Below, piece after piece: positions 53,878 to 64,000 of a stretch of DNA of 64,000 nucleotides; position 1 is the stretch's first letter; every line of letters starts with the position of its first letter. The stretch spans positions 24,260,001-24,324,000 of the forward strand of contig NW_027480422.1 of NCBI RefSeq assembly GCF_051401765.1, given 5' to 3'. Under the pieces are notes generated by a model. That model was given only the letters and a program-made list of their open reading frames with translations. It was not told where the DNA came from and did no database searches. Both the position numbers and the translations under genes were made by a program. The DNA is from Calliopsis andreniformis. Its lineage: Eukaryota > Arthropoda > Insecta > Hymenoptera > Andrenidae.

Positions 53878-54993
53878 CATATCGAATAGCTACGGCCCTA
53901 GAAGACAACGCCATAACTATAAAATACAATATAAATACAACAGTCTTTCCATCGTATAAAACGGATAATTGCAACCAGTCTGATAGTTATGGTCATTTCT
54001 ACGTTCCGGGCAACCTAGGCTTCACTCTAGGGCTTTAGTCCACCAGATCGAATAACTAGCGATATAGAAGTGAACGCCACAACATTAAAATACAATAAAA
54101 ATTCAACAGTTTTCCAACGTATAACTGGAATAATTGCAACCAGTGAGAAAGTAATAGCCATTTCTGCGTTCCGGGCAACCTAGGCTTTACTCTAGGGCGT
54201 TGCTCCACCAGATCGAATAGCTAGCGACATAGAAGTGAACGCCACAACATTAAAATACAATACAAATACAACAGTTTTCCACCGTATAACCGGAATAATT
54301 GCAACCAGTGTGAAAGTAATGGTCATTTCTGCGTTCCGGGCAACCTAGGCTTTACTCTAGGGCGCTGCTCCACCAGATCGAATAGCTAGGGACTTAGAAT
54401 TCATCGCCAGACGCATAAAATACAATAAAAATACAACAGTTTTTTCATCGTATAACAGGAATAATTGCAACCAGTGTGAAGGTAATGGTCATTTCTACGT
54501 TCCGGGCAACCTAGGCTTCACACTAGGGCTTTAGTCCACCAGATCGAATAGCTAGCGACATAGAAGTCAACGCCACAACATTAAAATACAATAAAAATAC
54601 AACAGTTATCCAACGTATAACTGGAATAATTGCAACCAGTGTGAAGGTAATGGTCATTTCTACGTTCCGGGCAACCTAGGCTTCACTCTAGGGCTTTAGT
54701 CCACCAGATCGAATAGCTGGCGATATAGAAGTGAACGCCACAACATTAAAATACAATAAAAATACAACAGTTTTCCAACGTATAACTGGAATAATTGCAA
54801 CCAGTGTGAAAGTAATGGTCATTTCTGGGTTCCGGGCAACCTAGGCTTTACTCTAGGGCGTTGCTCCACCAGATCGAATAGCTAGGGACTTTGAATTCAT
54901 CGCCAGACGCATAAAATACAATAAAAATACAACAGTTTTTTCATCGTATAACACAAGTCATTGCAACAAGTGTGATGGTAATGGTCATTTCTA
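53878..54993 (+). repeat. Linker rich in GGCTTTAG / short-T-run monomers
   Basis: About seven monomers. Several share GGCTTTAGTCC in place of GGCGTTGCTCC (near 54031, 54527, 54692), GCCACAACATTAAAATAC at the monomer junction, and a four-T run (AGTTTTCCAACG), giving 165-bp units. The same variants lie inside the 42-monomer unit (33.8-34.1, 40.8-41.1 and 47.7-48.0 kb), so this is a rearranged relative of that part. Confidence 0.78.
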
Positions 54994-57150
54994 CGTGTCG
55001 GGCAACCTAGGCTTCACTCTAGGGCGTTGCTCCACCAGATCGAATAGTTAGGGCCTAAGAAGTCAACGCCAGAAGCATAGAATACAATAAAAATACAACA
55101 GTTTTTCCATCGTATAAGAGGAATAACTGCAACCAGTGTGAAGGTAATGGCCATTACTACGTTCCGGGCAACCTAGGCTTCACTCTAGGGCGTTGCTCCA
55201 CCAGATCGAATAGTTAGGGCCTAAGAAGTCAACGCCAGAAGCATAGAATACAATAAAAATACAACAGTTTTTCCATCGTATAAGAGGAATAACTGCAACC
55301 AGTGTGAAGGTAATGGCCATTACTACGTTCCGGGCAACCTAGGCTTCACTCTAGGGCGTTGCTCTACCAGATCGAATAGCTAGCGATATAGAAGTCATCG
55401 TCAGAGGCATAAAATACAATAAAAATACAATAGCTTTTGCATCGTATAAAATGAATAATTGCAATCAGTGTGAATGTAATGGTCATTTCTACGTTCCGCG
55501 TAGCCTAGGCTTCACTCTAGGGCGTTGCACCACCATATCCAATTGCTAGCGACATAGAAGTCAACACCAGAAGCATAAAATACAATAAAAACACAACAGT
55601 TTTTCCAACGTATAAATGGAATAATTGCAACCAGTGTGAAGCTAATGGTCATTTCTACGTTCCGGGCAACCTAGGCTTCCCTCTAGGGCGTTGGTCCACC
55701 AGATCGCATAGTTAGGGCCTATGAAGTCAATGCAAGAAGATAAAATACAAAATAAATTCAACAGTTTTTCCATCGTATAACACAAGTCATTGCAACAAGT
55801 GTGATGGTAATAGTCATTTCTACGTTCCGGGCAACCTAGGCTTCACTCTAGGGCGTTGCTCCACCAGATCGAATAGTTAGGGCCTAAGAAGTCAACGCCA
55901 GAAGCATAGAATACAATAAAAATACAAGAGTTTTACCATCGTATAAGAGGAATAACTGCAACCAGTGTGAAGGTAATGGTCATTTCTACGTTCCGGACAA
56001 TCTAGGCTTCACTCTAGGACCTTGCTCTACCAGATCGAATAGTTAGGTAGTAAGAAGTCATCGCCAGAAGCATAAAATACGATATATGTACAACAGTTTT
56101 TCCATCGTATAGAATGAATAATTGCCACCAGTGTGCAAGTAATGGTCATTTCTACGTTCCGAGCAACCTAGGTTTCGCTCTCTGGCGTTGCTCCACCAGA
56201 TCGAATAGTTAGGGCCTTAGAAGTCAACGCCAGAAGCATAAAATACGATATATGTACAACAGTTTTTCCGTCGTATAGAATGAATAGTTGCAACCAGTGA
56301 GAAAGTAATGGTCATTTCTACGTTCCGAGCAACCTAGGTTTCGCTCTATGGCGTTGCTCCACCACATCGAAAAGTTAGGGCCTTAGAAGTCAATGCCAGA
56401 AGCATAAAATACAAGATAAATACAACAGTTTTCTCATCGTATAACAGGAATAATTGCAACAAGCCTGAAGTTAATGGACATTTCTACGTTTCGGGTAAAC
56501 TAGGCTTCACTCTACGGCGTTGCTCTACCAGATCGAATAGCTAGGGACTTAGAATTCAACGCCAGAAGAATAAAATACAACATAAGTATAACAGTTCCTC
56601 CATCGTATAAAATGTATAATTGCAAGCAGTGTGAAGGTAATGGTCATTTCTACGTTCCGGGCAACCTAGGCTTCACCCTAGAGCATTGCTCCAACAGATC
56701 GATTAGTTAGGGCCTAAGAAGTCAACGCCAGAAGCATAAAATACAATATAAATACAACAGCATTTCCATCGTATATAATGTATATTTGCAAACAGTGTGA
56801 AGGTAAACGTGATTTCTACGTTCCGGGCAACCTAGGCTTCACTCTAGGGCGTTGTTCCACCAGATCGATTAGTTAGGGCCTAAGAAGTCAACGCCAGAAG
56901 CATAAAATACGATATAAATACAACAACTTTTCCATCGTATATAATGTATATTTGCAAACAGTGTGAAAGTAAAGGTCATTTCTACGTTCCGTGCAACCTA
57001 GGCTTAACTGTAGGGCGTCGCTCAACCAGATCGATTAGTTAGGGCCTTAGAAGTCAACGCCCGAAGCATGAAATACAAAATAAATAGAACAGTTTTTCCA
57101 TTGTATAAAACGAATAATTGCAACCAGTGTGAAAGTTATGGTCATTTCTA
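54994..57150 (+). repeat. HOR family B, copy 1 (13 monomers, 2157 bp)
   Basis: It starts at the CGTGTCGGGC core variant, which occurs only at 54994, 57151 and 59141. It equals copies 2 and 3 plus one extra monomer produced by a tandem duplication at 55000-55362. It reads CCGCGTAGCCTAGG near 55496, where the other copies read CCGCGTAACCTAGG. Confidence 0.88.
55000..55362 (+). repeat. Single-monomer tandem duplication
   Basis: Two successive monomers are identical: 55000-55196 equals 55166-55362 at an offset of 166 bp. Such immediate identity is rare here, since neighbouring monomers normally belong to different variant types. Copies 2 and 3 of the HOR have only one of these monomers. Confidence 0.85.
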
Positions 57151-59140
57151 CGTGTCGGGCAACCTAGGCTTCACTCTAGGGCGTTGCTCCACCAGATCGA
57201 ATAGTTAGGGCCTAAGAAGTCAACGCCAGAAGCATAGAATACAATAAAAATACAACAGTTTTTCCATCGTATAAGAGGAATAACTGCAACCAGTGTGAAG
57301 GTAATGGCCATTACTACGTTCCGGGCAACCTAGGCTTCACTCTAGGGCGTTGCTCTACCAGATCGAATAGCTAGCGATATAGAAGTCATCGTCAGAGGCA
57401 TAAAATACAATAAAAATACAATAGCTTTTGCATCGTATGAAATGAATAATTGCAATCAGTGTGAATGTAATGGTCATTTCTACGTTCCGCGTAACCTAGG
57501 CTTCACTCTAGGGCGTTGCACCACCATATCCAATTGCTAGCGACATAGAAGTCAACACCAGAAGCATAAAATACAATAAAAACACAACAGTTTTTCCAAC
57601 GTATAAATGGAATAATTGCAACCAGTGTGAAGCTAATGGTCATTTCTACGTTCCGGGCAACCTAGGCTTCCCTCTAGGGCGTTGGTCCACCAGATCGCAT
57701 AGTTAGGGCCTATGAAGTCAATGCAAGAAGATAAAATACAAAATAAATTCAACAGTTTTTCCATCGTATAACACAAGTCATTGCAACAAGTGTGATGGTA
57801 ATAGTCATTTCTACGTTCCGGGCAACCTAGGCTTCACTCTAGGGCGTTGCTCCACCAGATCGAATAGTTAGGGCCTAAGAAGTCATGCCAGAAGCATAGA
57901 ATACAATAAAAATACAAGAGTTTTACCATCGTATAAGAGGAATAACTGCAACCAGTGTGAAGGTAATGGTCATTTCTACGTTCCGGACAATCTAGGCTTC
58001 ACTCTAGGACCTTGCTCTACCAGATCGAATAGTTAGGTAGTAAGAAGTCATCGCCAGAAGCATAAAATACGATATATGTACAACAGTTTTTCCATCGTAT
58101 AGAATGAATAATTGCCACCAGTGTGCAAGTAATGGTCATTTCTACGTTCCGAGCAACCTAGGTTTCGCTCTCTGGCGTTGCTCCACCAGATCGAATAGTT
58201 AGGGCCTTAGAAGTCAACGCCAGAAGCATAAAATACGATATATGTACAACAGTTTTTCCGTCGTATAGAATGAATAGTTGCAACCAGTGAGAAAGTAATG
58301 GTCATTTCTACGTTCCGAGCAACCTAGGTTTCGCTCTATGGCGTTGCTCCACCACATCGAAAAGTTAGGGCCTTAGAAGTCAATGCCAGAAGCATAAAAT
58401 ACAAGATAAATACAACAGTTTTCTCATCGTATAACAGGAATAATTGCAACAAGCCTGAAGTTAATGGACATTTCTACGTTTCGGGTAAACTAGGCTTCAC
58501 TCTACGGCGTTGCTCTACCAGATCGAATAGCTAGGGACTTAGAATTCAACGCCAGAAGAATAAAATACAACATAAGTATAACAGTTCCTCCATCGTATAA
58601 AATGTATAATTGCAAGCAGTGTGAAGGTAATGGTCATTTCTACGTTCCGGGCAACCTAGGCTTCACCCTAGAGCATTGCTCCAACAGATCGATTAGTTAG
58701 GGCCTAAGAAGTCAACGCCAGAAGCATAAAATACAATATAAATACAACAGCATTTCCATCGTATATAATGTATATTTGCAAACAGTGTGAAGGTAAACGT
58801 GATTTCTACGTTCCGGGCAACCTAGGCTTCACTCTAGGGCGTTGTTCCACCAGATCGATTAGTTAGGGCCTAAGAAGTCAACGCCAGAAGCATAAAATAC
58901 GATATAAATACAACAACTTTTCCATCGTATATAATGTATATTTGCAAACAGTGTGAAAGTAAAGGTCATTTCTACGTTCCGTGCAACCTAGGCTTAACTG
59001 TAGGGCGTCGCTCAACCAGATCGATTAGTTAGGGCCTTAGAAGTCAACGCCCGAAGCATGAAATACAAAATAAATAGAACAGTTTTTCCATTGTATAAAA
59101 CGAATAATTGCAACCAGTGTGAAAGTTATGGTCATTTCTA
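57151..59140 (+). repeat. HOR family B, copy 2 (12 monomers, 1990 bp)
   Basis: Near-perfect copy of the flanking units. I saw two private changes: GCATCGTATGAAATG near 57431 (A elsewhere), and a one-base loss near 57885 (AAGTCATGCCAG for AAGTCAACGCCAG), which explains 1990 rather than 1991 bp. Confidence 0.9.
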
Positions 59141-61131
59141 CGTGTCGGGCAACCTAGGCTTCACTCTAGGGCGTTGCTCCACCAGATCGAATAGTTAGGG
59201 CCTAAGAAGTCAACGCCAGAAGCATAGAATACAATAAAAATACAACAGTTTTTCCATCGTATAAGAGGAATAACTGCAACCAGTGTGAAGGTAATGGCCA
59301 TTACTACGTTCCGGGCAACCTAGGCTTCACTCTAGGGCGTTGCTCTACCAGATCGAATAGCTAGCGATATAGAAGTCAACGTCAGAGGCATAAAATACAA
59401 TAAAAATACAATAGCTTTTGCATCGTATAAAATGAATAATTGCAATCAGTGTGAATGTAATGGTCATTTCTACGTTCCGCGTAACCTAGGCTTCACTCTA
59501 GGGCGTTGCACCACCATATCCAATTGCTAGCGACATAGAAGTCAACACCAGAAGCATAAAATACAATAAAAACACAACAGTTTTTCCAACGTATAAATGG
59601 AATAATTGCAACCAGTGTGAAGCTAATGGTCATTTCTACGTTCCGGGCAACCTAGGCTTCCCTCTAGGGCGTTGGTCCACCAGATCGCATAGTTAGGGCC
59701 TATGAAGTCAATGCAAGAAGATAAAATACAAAATAAATTCAACAGTTTTTCCATCGTATAACACAAGTCATTGCAACAAGTGTGATGGTAATAGTCATTT
59801 CTACGTTCCGGGCAACCTAGGCTTCACTCTAGGGCGTTGCTCCACCAGATCGAATAGTTAGGGCCTAAGAAGTCAACGCCAGAAGCATAGAATACAATAA
59901 AAATACAAGAGTTTTACCATCGTATAAGAGGAATAACTGCAACCAGTGTGAAGGTAATGGTCATTTCTACGTTCCGGACAATCTAGGCTTCACTCTAGGA
60001 CCTTGCTCTACCAGATCGAATAGTTAGGTAGTAAGAAGTCATCGCCAGAAGCATAAAATACGATATATGTACAACAGTTTTTCCATCGTATAGAATGAAT
60101 AATTGCCACCAGTGTGCAAGTAATGGTCATTTCTACGTTCCGAGCAACCTAGGTTTCGCTCTCTGGCGTTGCTCCACCAGATCGAATAGTTAGGGCCTTA
60201 GAAGTCAACGCCAGAAGCATAAAATACGATATATGTACAACAGTTTTTCCGTCGTATAGAATGAATAGTTGCAACCAGTGAGAAAGTAATGGTCATTTCT
60301 ACGTTCCGAGCAACCTAGGTTTCGCTCTATGGCGTTGCTCCACCACATCGAAAAGTTAGGGCCTTAGAAGTCAATGCCAGAAGCATAAAATACAAGATAA
60401 ATACAACAGTTTTCTCATCGTATAACAGGAATAATTGCAACAAGCCTGAAGTTAATGGACATTTCTACGTTTCGGGTAAACTAGGCTTCACTCTACGGCG
60501 TTGCTCTACCAGATCGAATAGCTAGGGACTTAGAATTCAACGCCAGAAGAATAAAATACAACATAAGTATAACAGTTCCTCCATCGTATAAAATGTATAA
60601 TTGCAAGCAGTGTGAAGGTAATGGTCATTTCTACGTTCCGGGCAACCTAGGCTTCACCCTAGAGCATTGCTCCAACAGATCGATTAGTTAGGGCCTAAGA
60701 AGTCAACGCCAGAAGCATAAAATACAATATAAATACAACAGCATTTCCATCGTATATAATGTATATTTGCAAACAGTGTGAAGGTAAACGTGATTTCTAC
60801 GTTCCGGGCAACCTAGGCTTCACTCTAGGGCGTTGTTCCACCAGATCGATTAGTTAGGGCCTAAGAAGTCAACGCCAGAAGCATAAAATACGATATAAAT
60901 ACAACAACTTTTCCATCGTATATAATGTATATTTGCAAACAGTGTGAAAGTAAAGGTCATTTCTACGTTCCGTGCAACCTAGGCTTAACTGTAGGGCGTC
61001 GCTCAACCAGATCGATTAGTTAGGGCCTTAGAAGTCAACGCCCGAAGCATGAAATACAAAATAAATAGAACAGTTTTTCCATTGTATAAAACGAATAATT
61101 GCAACCAGTGTGAAAGTTATGGTCATTTCTA
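59141..61131 (+). repeat. HOR family B, copy 3 (12 monomers, 1991 bp)
   Basis: Third tandem copy. It reads AGTCAACGTCAGAGGC near 59374, where copies 1 and 2 read AGTCATCGTCAGAGGC. It ends at 61131, where the expected CGTGTCGGGC is replaced by CGTTCCGGGC and the sequence then follows CAACCTTGGCTTAACTCC variants. Confidence 0.9.
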
Positions 61132-64000
61132 CGTTCCGGGCAACCTTGGCTTAACTCCAGGGCGTTGCTCCACCAGTTCGAATAGTTAGGGACTTTCAAT
61201 ACAACGCTAGAAGCATAAAATACAATAAAAACGCAACAGTTTTTCCATTGTATAACAGGAATAACTGCAACCAGTGTGAAAGTACTGGTCATTTCTACGG
61301 TCCGGGTAACCTAGGCTTCTCTCTAGGGCGTTGCTCCACCAGATCGAAAAGTTAGGGCCTAAGAAGTCAACGCCGGAAGCATAAAATGCAATATAAATAC
61401 AACAGTGTTTCCCTTGTATAACAGGAATAATTGCAACCAGTGTGAAAGCTATGGTCATTTCTACGTTCCGGGCAACCTAGGTTTCACTCTAGGGCGTTGC
61501 TCCACCACATCGCATAGTTAGGGCCTTAGAAGTCAAGGCCAGAAGCATAAAATACAACCCAAGTACAACAGTTTTACCATCGTATATACTGTATATTTGC
61601 AAACAGTGTGAAAGTAAAGATCATTTCTACGTTCCGGGCAACCTAGGCTTCACTCTAGGGCGTTGGTCCACCAGATCCAATAGCTAGGGCCTAAGAAGTC
61701 AACGCCAGGAGCACCAAATACAAAATAAATACAACAGTTTTTCCATCGTATAAAACGAATAATTGCAACCTGTATGAAAGCTATGGTCATTTCTACGTTC
61801 CGGGCAACCTAGGCTTCACTCTAGGGCGTTGCTCAACCATATCGAATAGCAACGGCCCTAGAAGACAACGCCATAACTATAAAATACAATATAAATACAA
61901 CAGTCTTTCCATCGTATAAAACGGATAATTGCAACCAGTCTGATAGTTATGGTCATTTCTACGTTCCGGGCAACCTAGGCTTCACACTAGGGCGTTGTTC
62001 CACCAGATCCAATAGTTAGGGCCTAAGAAGTCAACGCCAGAAGCATAAAATACCATATAAATACAACAGCTTTTCCATCGTATATAATGTATATTTGCAA
62101 ACAGTGTGAAAGTAAAGGTCATTTCTACGTTCCGGGCAACCTAGGCTTAACTGTAGGGCGTCGCTCCACCAGATCGAATAGTTAGGGCCTTAGAAGTTAA
62201 AGCCCGAAGCATGAAATACGAAATAAATAGAACAGTTTTTCCATTGTATAGAACGAATAATTGCAACCAGTGTAAAAGTTATGGTCATTTCTGCGTTCCG
62301 GGCAAGCTTGGCTTAACTCCAGGGCGTTGCTCCACAAGATCGAATAGTTAGGGCCTTAGAAGTCAATGCCCGAAGCATAAAACACATTAAAAATACAACA
62401 GTTTTTCCATCGTATAAAATGAATAATTGCAATCAGTGTAAAGGTAATGGTCATTTCTATGTTCCGGGCAACCTCGGCTTAACTCCAGGGCGTTGCTCCA
62501 CCAGATCGAATAGTTAGGGACTTTGAATACAACGCTAGAACCATAAAATACAATAAAAATGCACCAGTTTTTCCATTGTATAACAGGGATAACTGCAACC
62601 AGTGTGAAAGTACTGGTCATTTCTACGGTCCGGGTACCCTAGGCTTCACTCTAGGGCGTTGCTCCACCAGATCGAAAAGTTAGGGCCTAATAAGTCAACG
62701 CCAGAAGCATAAAATACAATATAAGTACAACAGTGTTTCCCTTGTATAACAGGAATAATTGCAACCAGAGTGAAATCTATGGTCATTTCTACGTTCCGGG
62801 CAACCTAGGTCTCACTCTAGGGCGTTGCTCCACCACATCGAATAGTTAGGGCCTTAGAAGTCAAGGCCAGAAGCCTAAAATACAACCCAAGTACAACAGT
62901 TTTACCATCGTATAAAATGAATAATCGCAAACAGTGTGAAGGTAATGGCCATTACTACGTCCCGGGCAACCTAGGCTTCACTCTAGGGCGTTGCTCCACC
63001 AGACCGAACAGTCAGCGACTTGCGAGTCAACTCCCGAAGCATAAAATACAAAATAAATAGAACAGTTTTTCCATTGTATAGAACGAATAATTTCAACCAG
63101 TGTAAAAGTTATGGTCATTTCTACTATCCGGGCAACCTTGGCTTAACTCCAGGCTGTTGCTCCACCAGATCGAATAGTTAGGGACTTTGAATACAACGCC
63201 AGAGGCATAAAATACAATAAAAATGCAACAGTTTTTCCATTGTATAACAGGAATAACTGCAACCAGTGTGAAAGTACTGGTCATTTCTACGTTCCGTGTA
63301 GCCGAGGCTTCACTCCAGGGCGTTGCTCCACCAGATCGAATAGCTAGAGACTTAGAATTCAGCGCCAGAAGAATAAAATGCAACTTAAGTACAACAGCTT
63401 TACCATCGCATAAAATGAATAATCGCAAACAGTGTGAAGGTAATGGTCACTTCTACGTTCCGGGCAACCTAGGCTTCACTCTAGGGCGTTGCTCTACCAG
63501 ATCGAATAGTTAGGGCCTAAGAAGTCAACGCCAGAAGCATAAAATACAATATAAGTGCAACAGTTTTTCCATCGTATAAAACGAATACTTGCAACCAGTA
63601 TGAAAGCTATGGTCATTTCTACGTTCCAGGCAACCTAGGCTTCACTCTAGGGCGTTGCTCCACCAGATCGAATAGTGAGGGCCTAAGAAGTCAACGACAG
63701 AAGCATAAAATACAATATAAGTACAACAGTTTTTCCATCGTATAAAACGAGTAATTGCAACCAGTATGAAAGCTATGGTCATTTCTACGTTCCGGGCAAC
63801 CTAGGCTTCACTCTAGGGCGTTGCTCAACCATATCGAATAGCTACGGCCCTAGAAGATAACGCCATAACTATAACATACAATATAAATACAACAGTCTTT
63901 CCATCGTATAAAACGGATAATTGCAACCAGTCTGATAGTTATGGTCATTTCTACGTTCCGGGCAAGCTAGGCTTCACCACAGGGCGTTGCTCCAGCAGAT
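61132..64000 (+). repeat. Mosaic satellite tail
   Basis: About 17 monomers. The first 1.2 kb has the variant order of 36416-37430 (and 43384-44394), parts of which are also found near 50.0-50.7 kb. Near 62350 it switches to GCCCGAAGCATAAAACAC monomers like those at 34.3 and 41.3 kb. The final monomers (CAACCATATCGAATAGC, then GAAGATAACGCC) resemble those at 10.9, 22.0 and 26.0 kb. The array runs off the end of the window in monomer 386. Confidence 0.75.
63874..64000 (+). repeat. Partial last monomer (number 386)
   Basis: 127 bases, cut by the window end at CCAGCAGAT (monomer positions about 119-127). It shows that the array continues beyond the window. Confidence 0.9.

Larger units (their letters stand above)
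1..64000 (+). repeat. Satellite array of ~166-bp monomers filling the window
   Basis: About 385.8 head-to-tail monomers, mean length 165.9 bp. Numbering from AAATAC (base 1), landmarks are: a T-run at 23-27, AATTGCA at 46-52, CGTTCCGGGC at 81-90, an AvrII-type CCTAGG at 93-98, CTAGGG at 106-111, ACCAGATCGAAT at 121-132, TTAGGGCC at 135-142 and CAACGCC at 151-157. The first monomer is 1-166 and the last partial one starts at 63874. The phase of a fixed motif slips by only 37 bases across the window, in steps of about one base, so nothing else is inserted and no segment is inverted. G+C of the consensus I counted is 68/166. Such arrays typically form centromeric or pericentromeric chromatin; that role is inferred. 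Confidence 0.98.

Noticed and set aside
48700..61132. Interpreting both 12-monomer arrays as one continuous HOR
   Set aside because: They share some segments at a 41-42 monomer offset, but their unit contents differ (family B includes GCATTTCC and AACAACTTTTCC monomers absent from family A) and they are separated by a different linker.
61165..61185. AGTTCGAATAG resembling a pol III B box
   Set aside because: It is one base away from the usual AGATCGAATAG of all other monomers, and there is no A box or tRNA fold.
4417..63513. Families of 60-111-codon open reading frames on both strands (peptides rich in YASGV and WWSNALE on the minus strand)
   Set aside because: They are the satellite monomer read in chance open frames, recur at the array and HOR periods, start and stop at arbitrary monomer positions, and change with single-base indels. 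No known domain, no codon structure and no promoter context.
1..64000. TTAGGG once in most monomers (telomere-like motif)
   Set aside because: It occurs singly every ~166 bp inside GTTAGGGCC, never as a tandem hexamer run, so it is not telomeric repeat.
1..64000. CRISPR-like alternation of conserved core and variable part
   Set aside because: The variable parts fall into a few recurrent types, the whole unit is 166 bp and tandem, and no cas genes or unique spacers exist.

Overview
The whole window is one unbroken satellite-DNA array. A monomer of about 166 bp is repeated head to tail on the + strand from base 1 to base 64000. With the monomer start set at its AAATAC motif (base 1 here), the window holds 385 complete monomers plus a 127-base partial one (63874-64000). 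The phase drifts by only 37 bases over all 385 units, in small steps, so there is no inversion and no inserted element of any size. I see no protein-coding gene, RNA gene, transposon or CRISPR array. The open reading frames present (111 codons at most) are by-products of the repeat.

This is almost certainly a eukaryotic centromeric or pericentromeric satellite. The monomer is nucleosome-sized, about 41% G+C, and arranged in multi-kilobase higher-order repeats (HORs). Many monomer differences are C-to-T or G-to-A changes at CpG sites, which suggests a genome with cytosine methylation, such as a plant or vertebrate. The species cannot be fixed from sequence alone. From memory, a 166-bp centromeric repeat has been reported for peach and other Prunus; only the length agrees, so this is a weak lead.

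Layout. (1) 1-12237: irregular blocks of 13-15 monomers that share a common leading segment, then a less regular stretch. (2) 12238-16900: an 18-monomer HOR of about 2988 bp, about 1.6 copies. (3) 16901-21705: a mosaic; its first 3.1 kb reappears at 28847-31939. (4) 21706-29669: two tandem copies of a 24-monomer HOR of 3982 bp. (5) 29670-30458: a linker. (6) 30459-48224: about 2.55 tandem copies of a 42-monomer HOR of 6968 bp. (7) 48225-53877: a 510-bp linker, then a 12-monomer HOR (1991 bp) whose second and third copies have lost 1 and 4 whole monomers. (8) 53878-54993: a linker rich in a GGCTTTAG variant. (9) 54994-61131: three copies of another 12-monomer HOR of about 1990 bp, the first with one extra duplicated monomer. 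(10) 61132-64000: a mosaic tail.

The HOR length changes from 18 to 24 to 42 to 12 monomers along the array, and neighbouring copies are nearly identical. That pattern points to repeated recent local segmental duplication (unequal exchange or replication slippage) rather than one uniform HOR. Boundaries were placed by eye and may be off by tens of bases, because copies share identical sequence around each junction.
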